Shown here: positions 58,221 to 64,000 of the stretch, one piece after another
How positions within the stretch are numbered: the stretch's first letter is position 1
Layout: every line of letters begins with the position of its first letter
Assembly (NCBI RefSeq): GCF_008831285.2
Contig: NC_045139.1
Span: 10,628,704 to 10,692,703, forward strand
Reading direction: 5' to 3'
Source: Nymphaea colorata
Lineage: Eukaryota > Streptophyta > Magnoliopsida > Nymphaeales > Nymphaeaceae
Length of the DNA: 64,000 nt
The notes under the pieces: model-generated
Told to the model about the DNA's origin: nothing
The model's input: the letters and a program-made list of their open reading frames with translations, nothing else
Database searches by the model: none
Made by a program: the position numbers and the translations under genes

Positions 58221-59842
58221 GATCGCCAAGAGGTACGTGCTTCCCACCTCTGCAATGTAACGGTCAAAATCTTTGAGTTTTATGATTTTGGTCCGCGCCT
58301 CAGCCGGCAGCTGTTGCCAGAGAAGGGCAGTTCCCCATTTATTCGCGTGTCGCCTCGTCCTGCCTCAAAGACGACCGCAGCTGCCAATCGCTCTTGGACT
58401 TCCGGCCCCATTCCGCTCTTCTCGGGCTGGCAGTGCCCATCCCATTCTGATCTAATAAAATTTATTTGCAAGTATCGAAGATTAAAACGTTTTTTATCTT
58501 TAGAAAATTAGAAACCTATGTCTTTCATGTTTGACGTTCAAAAAAAGAAAAAAGAAATGCAGAGTTGGTCGCAACAACTTACACTAAATAATTTGCGTTT
58601 TGGTTTGACTCTATTACAACATAAATCTAATAATTTTTTTGTGGTAGAATCGACAGAATTGACTACAGTTCATCAATGATTTCTAGCTGAATCTATTCAC
58701 ATAAGACCAAACAGTAGCATGAAATAAAAAGACTTTTAAGGCGAGGCCAACTTGTTTCTGGTTGATGGAAATTGATTGTTTTAAGATCTGTGTGAAAAAT
58801 GAATCACCTCATGTGTCGGCGCATGAACAGTTCTGATCCAGATAATTTGAACACATCCAATGTCAGATTCGGTTGAACTCAATACAGTTAAAGAACCAAC
58901 AACATCCCATAACTCTTTTTTGGATCCCTATTCAGAAGCCGGCTTTAATAACACTGCGGAATCATCTCTGGCTCTCGAAAAGACTCCAAAAAGTATCCGT
59001 GTCTTACTATAAGCGCAATAAGTCAGATCTGGTACGCAAAGTTTATCATTTTTTGCTGTATGCAAACCAATTTCGAGATCACAATTTTGCTGTTCATATT
59101 TCATCGCTAGTTGTAGTGCGGCTTTGTGAAGAACCAGTAAAGAGTTTTCTTGTGATCATTAGAACAAATTAATGACGTAAATGTATTTTTGAAAAGAGAA
59201 AGAGACGTATTGTCTCTGAGAGTCTGATACAACATGATACAGCTCGATTCTTTGTCTCATTTTGCAGAACGATTCAACTTCGCTATTGATATTGACGGCC
59301 TTTACACTGGGTAGTCTCGACGATTGTGTTGCCAGACACTTGCAATCTTGGCCATGGGGACACTCCAACCCCACCACCAACAGCTCCACCCTCCAATCAC
59401 ATGTCGTTGGTGAGTGATTCCATTTAACCTCTCTTCCCCATTCTCCATTTCTCATTGATACCAATCAAACAAAAGTCACTCGGGAAACTTCACTCAAGTA
59501 ATAAAAGATCGAACTCCCACATTCCACAAAGCTGCTTTCTCGAAGACTTGTCTATTTTTTGTTTCTTTTCCTTTTGTTGTCTCCCATGCCAACAAATTTT
59601 CCATCTCGCTCTCTCTCTCTAGGGTTGTTTTCACCTCTGCCATTAATTTGCCCATAATTTCTTCACGAGCATCGCCTCATTTCCCCTGAAGTTCTTTCTA
59701 ATCACATTCCTCAAACGGCCACAAAGTCCCATCCTTGCATTCTCACGAACAAACTAGATCGCCCATGGCTTAGGAGAGACATCTGAGTTCGTGGAGTAGA
59801 GAAAAGAAGAAGTGTGTTCTCTCCATTTGGTGGAATTCGCCG

Positions 59843-62800
59843 ATGGGTGTCCACGGGTGGTGTTTCTGTGCCGGCGGTGGGAAGTCGGAGAAGATGAAGG
59901 GGAGCATCTTTGGCAGCAAAGGTCCGGCAATGGCGAGTGTGTGCGGGGGAACGGGGTTCTTAATTCACAGAGCTCTGCTGCTGACTACACACACCAATCT
60001 TCCGTCGGTTTCTGCCGCCGAAGGCGTCGAGATCCGGCTGCACTGCCAGACTGCGGCTAAGTTGATGCCTCACAGGTTGGTTCACTAGAGTCTCACTCCA
60101 TTTTGTTTTTCCTTTTCCTCCTTTTCTACATGTTGGTTTTTGTTCATTGGTGTGGCGGTTTTCAAAGGCAACCAAAATTGATGATATCGTTAAGTGGGTG
60201 TAGGTTTTTGGAACAAATGGGATATTGAATCTGGTAGCAAGTCGTCCAACCAAATGAATGTCTAGTTGGGTTTGATTATGTGACTTGTCCTGTTCAGGAT
60301 CTGATAGAATAGGAGTGGTTGTCGTTTCCTTCGTTCTTTTTCAGAGTGCCATGATTGTTTGAAGACAATCCAAGTGCAGTTCGGCAGCATACAGAAACAG
60401 TGGCTGGATCTTCGCACCAATGTTTTTGTGCCTTCTTTCTTTGGTCTTCTTTTATTTTTGTCATAGAAGAACTTAGATTTGCACTTTTGGACGATCGTGC
60501 AGAGTATAACGGCCTCGCGAGAAAGATAGACATGTGACAGTGCCTGCTTGTAGACCAAGTAGTTTTCCCCTTATACATTAATGCTTCCCCCTTTGAGGGA
60601 CTGAGGTTGTAAAGGGTGGTGGTTCAATTGATTCTTTTCAAATTGAGAAAATATATCGACTTTAGTTCCTTGAAAGGATCCTTCTGGTAACCAGTTCACA
60701 ATACATGCAAATCGCCAAATTTTATTGTACAAAAAGTTCTTGAATATAAGTTGGTGCCGATCTTCTATTTCCATGTGAAAACATTTCTTCAGCTTGGTAT
60801 TTTGCTAGATTTGTTGAGAAGGAAAGGAAAAAGCAAATTCTGAGGATTATTTCTTTCCGTCTAAGTTGGTCTGTTGGGATTAATAGGCAAGTTTGATCTT
60901 AGTTGATAGCCAAAGAATCAGGAATATTAGAAATCTTTTACAGGAAGAGAAAACTTATTCGAAGAAAATCTCAGTGATAGCACTGTGGCAATGCAGTATG
61001 AGCATGCATGAAGATTCCTATCTTTTGACACTCTAAATTTGTAATCCTTATATTCTCGACTTTTCCAGGTCTGCAATCTAAATGCTGGACAGCTGATCTC
61101 GTTTTAAATTTTTAATTGAGGAGACTAAAAATCCTGTTATCATCAGTTACTGCATATAGATGCATTCAGCTATATGTCAAAAACATTCAGATACATTCCG
61201 GTTTATTTGGATTCAATTCTGACATTTTAGATTGATTTTCATCACAACTTTTATTAGGTTGTCCATTTGTCAAAATGACCTTATAAAATTCTCTCAAGTC
61301 TCAAGCACCTGCATCTGTGTTTTGAGGGAGGGAAACAGAAGTGCTTGACCAGAACTGCAGCCAACATTTTAATGCCAATTTGCCACTAGGGAAGCTTGAA
61401 AAAGTTCTTGGGCAGTGATACCATTATTTATTTGAAGACGAAAGGTTTGGTATTATATTCTTTCTTAAATCCCTAAAATTTGTCATCCTCCAAGAGAGGC
61501 CTTGCCTCAGGCAAATGTGAATGTCCTACTTTAAAGAGTCTAGGAATAGTTCACTGTCCATAACCTTTTCTTTTCCTAAATATTGTGGCTTGCTTCACTT
61601 GTATTTTCCTGATATTTTTATGGCATTTCTATATCCTTATGCTCGAACTGTGACGGTGCAGATTTTTCATTACCAGTTCTGTTCTTGATTTGACTGTGGT
61701 TGGCTTCGACATTATGGAGTCTGATAACGTCAGCCAGGCCCAGCAACCTCACCCCTTGAAGGCGTGCTCCAATCCATGCCTTGACTTAGGCAACGTGGTC
61801 TACCTCTTAGGTCATACAGGTCAAAAGGAGTTAACAGTCGGTGATGGAAAAGTGGTGATTGCAACTGATAATCTCATAAAGGTATCTACTGATGGAGTGA
61901 CGTGGAGTCCAGGATCTGCAGGTTTTGATCTCCAGGGAAATTTAGCCTTTATGGTCTGTGATCCTATGAAGCTTGCTTCATCCCCCACCACTAAATCCTC
62001 ATCAACCACTTCATCATCCACATCTTCAAAGAAGGATCATCCAACACAATTTGGCATTCCTATCCCTATTATATGCCAGTGGTTGAAACAGCACTGGGAG
62101 GGAAGTTTGGATGAGTTAAGCAAACCCAAAATACCACTCATGCGCTTGATGTCCACAGGGCAGAAAAGTGAGCCTTCAAGTGCTTCCTTTACCCTCCGCA
62201 GAGTGTTTAAATCAACGGAAGAGGAAGATAATGATACTCTCTCTTCTCAAATCTGCTCTAGGCCTGTAAATGAACATGGATTGAGTGGGTCTGCTGCTTC
62301 ATCTGCTTTTATATGTCAAGAACCTCATATAAGTCATGAGCAGGGAATACCTACTCCAGAAATTTACGAGTCTCCAAAATTGACGGCATGCCCTCTTAGG
62401 AAGATGGAAAATCCTCAGGTGCACCTATTGGATATCAACTTCCCACCAATGAATTCCAAAGCTGTGATGCCACCGTTGGCAGTCAAAGAGACCACAGTGC
62501 CAGCAAACAGTTCTGGAGTATCGGGCAAAAGCCAACATGATAACGATGCACAGGAACTTGTATCGGATAATGGGTCAGCAGTAGCTGAAAACCCGCTGGC
62601 AGAGGCTATTTTGGATGTATCGGATGTAGAAGCAGGGGCTTCCAATGTAGAGTTTGCTGATGACACTCACAGTGAAGTTCAATCCAGTTCTCCTGTAGAG
62701 GTTTCGGCGCATCAGAATATAGACAGCAGATACCCAGTTGAATATAGCAGTGATAATGAGACAATGTATTCGGCTGAGACGAGGGAAAGCAGAAACTACA

Positions 62801-63093
62801 GCAGCCCAAGAGAGCAGAGGCTTCCACATGTTGGGAGGAGCCAGAGCTGTGTGAGCTATAGCCGGTGGGGCAACACTCGCAGAAATTCTATACCTGGACA
62901 GAAGCCAATGCTAGAGAAACAGCGGAGCCTGTTTACAGGGAGAAAAATGGGTTCACAGACTGCTACTTACAGGACTCATGATTACTTTAGCCCAACAGTT
63001 TCTTCAATCATGAAAAAGCGTAACAGTACTGAGCAGCAAGCAGTCAAACCCAGGCTGAGTGCCGTGCAGCTATCTCCAAGGTGGATGTTTTGA
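59843..63093 (+). CDS. Trypsin-fold (PA clan) plant protein with C-terminal disordered region (554 aa)
   Basis: Exons are 59843-60075 and 61662-63093, joined in phase 2 across a 1,586-bp intron (CACAG|GTTGG to GTGCAG). The N-terminal 170 residues look like a small trypsin/HtrA-type fold. GGTGFLIHRALLLTTHTNLP places a catalytic-type His at 50, VLDLTVVGFD an Asp at 87, and SPGSAGFDLQGNLAFM a Ser at 163 in GSAG (compare GxSGG). The rest is Ser/Thr-rich and disordered, with short conserved words GIPTPEIYESPKL, LLDINFP, ETMYSAETRES, SPTVSSIMKKRN and a final PRWMF. From memory, close relatives occur across land plants as uncharacterised proteins. A nearby candidate start at ATG 59,893 exists, but the upstream ATG keeps more family-like sequence. 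Confidence 0.85.
60076..61661 (+). other. Intron of the trypsin-fold gene
   Basis: It splits the protease-like domain between the His-bearing and Asp-bearing halves. T-rich, with no repeat or exon that I recognise. Confidence 0.7.
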
Positions 63094-64000
63094 ACAATGA
63101 TTTCCTGGGGCACCACATTCAAAGTCAAGCATAGTGTGCTTGCTGTATATCCTGAGAATGTCTTAATTATTTATGCTTATGCCTATTTATTTACCCTCTG
63201 TTAGTTAATCACCATTTTTGTAATTGCATATGTAGCACGTTCACTTCTTAAAGAATAATTTGTTTGAACAGTGCACATATGTTAATGAAATGAGATGAGC
63301 TTATGGCAGTTGAAATCAACAGCATCTTTGCTCGTCTCTTATACAAAATCTGTAATTTTTTAAAATGCTTCCTAAGGATTATGATTGCTGCATTATAAAT
63401 TTGGAGCACAGTTCTGCTGTATCTAGTTCAGACGTTGTGCCCATTCTAATATGATATAATGTGAATGATATGGTATTTGAACATGGGGTTTGCTGGCAGA
63501 CCCACATTACGGTTTTACTTGCATTATTTGTCCAAATTTAACTTTGTTTTTCCTTATCTGCATGCCTGAGCCAGCCAATTACTTGATCATGTATGAAGGG
63601 CACTTACCCTGGTACAATCTTCTTCTTAAGTGCCACGTTTTGTGCTCCTGGAAAGAGGAAGGAGACCCTGGTGCTAAAAAAAAGGTGGGCCTATGAAATG
63701 CACTTTTTCCATGTTCTGCTTTGAAGCGACTCCTGATGTAAGAGCCTGGTAGACACCTTTTCCTTATCTACTAAGAAAGCGTCTTCATCTTTTTGTCCTT
63801 GCAGAAGCATACTGCAAGGCATTGCACAGCAAACCTCTTCAACTTGCTGATTTTAAGCGACCTATCTGACCATGTATTCTAAGCCTCTTTGGTGAATTTT
63901 TTCAATTTGGAATTGTAACTCATTTATTTTTCATCAAGATCTTTCTGGTATTTTTCCATATAAAACATCTGTAACTGCAGTCAAGCAATTTAATGCAATT
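63094..64000 (+). other. 3' UTR and downstream DNA of the trypsin-fold gene
   Basis: The 3' UTR probably extends to about 63,290. AT-rich DNA continues to the window edge; nothing further was recognised. Confidence 0.5.

Larger units (their letters stand above)
56606..59842. other. PRAT-gene 3' UTR, intergenic DNA and leader of the trypsin-fold gene
   Basis: A roughly 51-bp duplication of AGCTGATTGGTCTTT spans the PRAT stop codon (56,598 and 56,648). A tRNA-related sequence lies at 56,721-56,800. AT-rich DNA fills 57,150-58,050; a GC-rich patch is at 57,885-57,970 and another at 58,270-58,450. One palindromic short element lies at 58,102-58,220. From about 59,600 (CTCTCTCTCTAGGG) a leader for the next gene is likely. 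Confidence 0.5.

Overview
The window is nuclear DNA of a flowering plant. The genes have GT-AG introns from 68 bp to about 6 kb, AT-rich intergenic DNA, pyrimidine-rich leaders, and protein families that I know only from land plants (a DUF679/DMP membrane protein, a plant G3BP, a plant SR-like protein with filamin, CCCH and RRM parts, and a conserved 48-residue protein). Long introns full of transposon debris and abundant GA/TA microsatellites argue against a compact genome such as Arabidopsis. I cannot name the species; an early-diverging angiosperm is possible but not shown.

Layout. (1) 3.7-14.0 kb, plus strand: a lysine-rich nuclear-type protein starting MSRCFPFPPPGYEKK, with a 78-nt first coding exon, a 6-kb intron and a 21-residue internal repeat. 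(2) 14-19.4 kb: intergenic, with a SINE-like copy, a TA/GA microsatellite and hAT-like ends. (3) 19.4-28.9 kb, plus: an SR-like RNA-binding protein orthologous to Arabidopsis IRR (At3g23900). (4) 31.1-31.8 kb, plus: an intronless DMP gene. (5) 36.9-40.6 kb, minus: a nine-exon G3BP-like stress-granule protein with a GC-AG last intron. (6) 41-47 kb: a repeat-dense intergenic block with a three-unit tandem array. (7) 47.5-50.8 kb, minus: a 48-aa protein in two exons around a 3.1-kb intron. (8) 51.9-56.6 kb, plus: a Tim17/22/23 (PRAT) family membrane protein, head-to-head with gene 7. (9) 59.8-63.1 kb, plus: a trypsin-fold protein with a visible His/Asp/Ser triad.

The genes do not form a pathway; they are independently transcribed. 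Two of them (IRR-like and G3BP-like) are RNA-binding proteins with in-frame alternative splice options visible in the DNA (a NAGNAG acceptor; a GC donor competing with a cassette exon). Intergenic and intronic space is mainly old mobile-element material: a Tourist-like inverted-repeat element carrying a CT minisatellite, two opposite copies of a GATAC-rich element, tRNA-derived SINE-like copies, and a family of short elements with a GTGGGCA palindrome at one end. Exon borders were derived by hand from reading frame, splice consensus and recalled family sequences, so all splice sites are predictions. I found no organised new multi-gene system.
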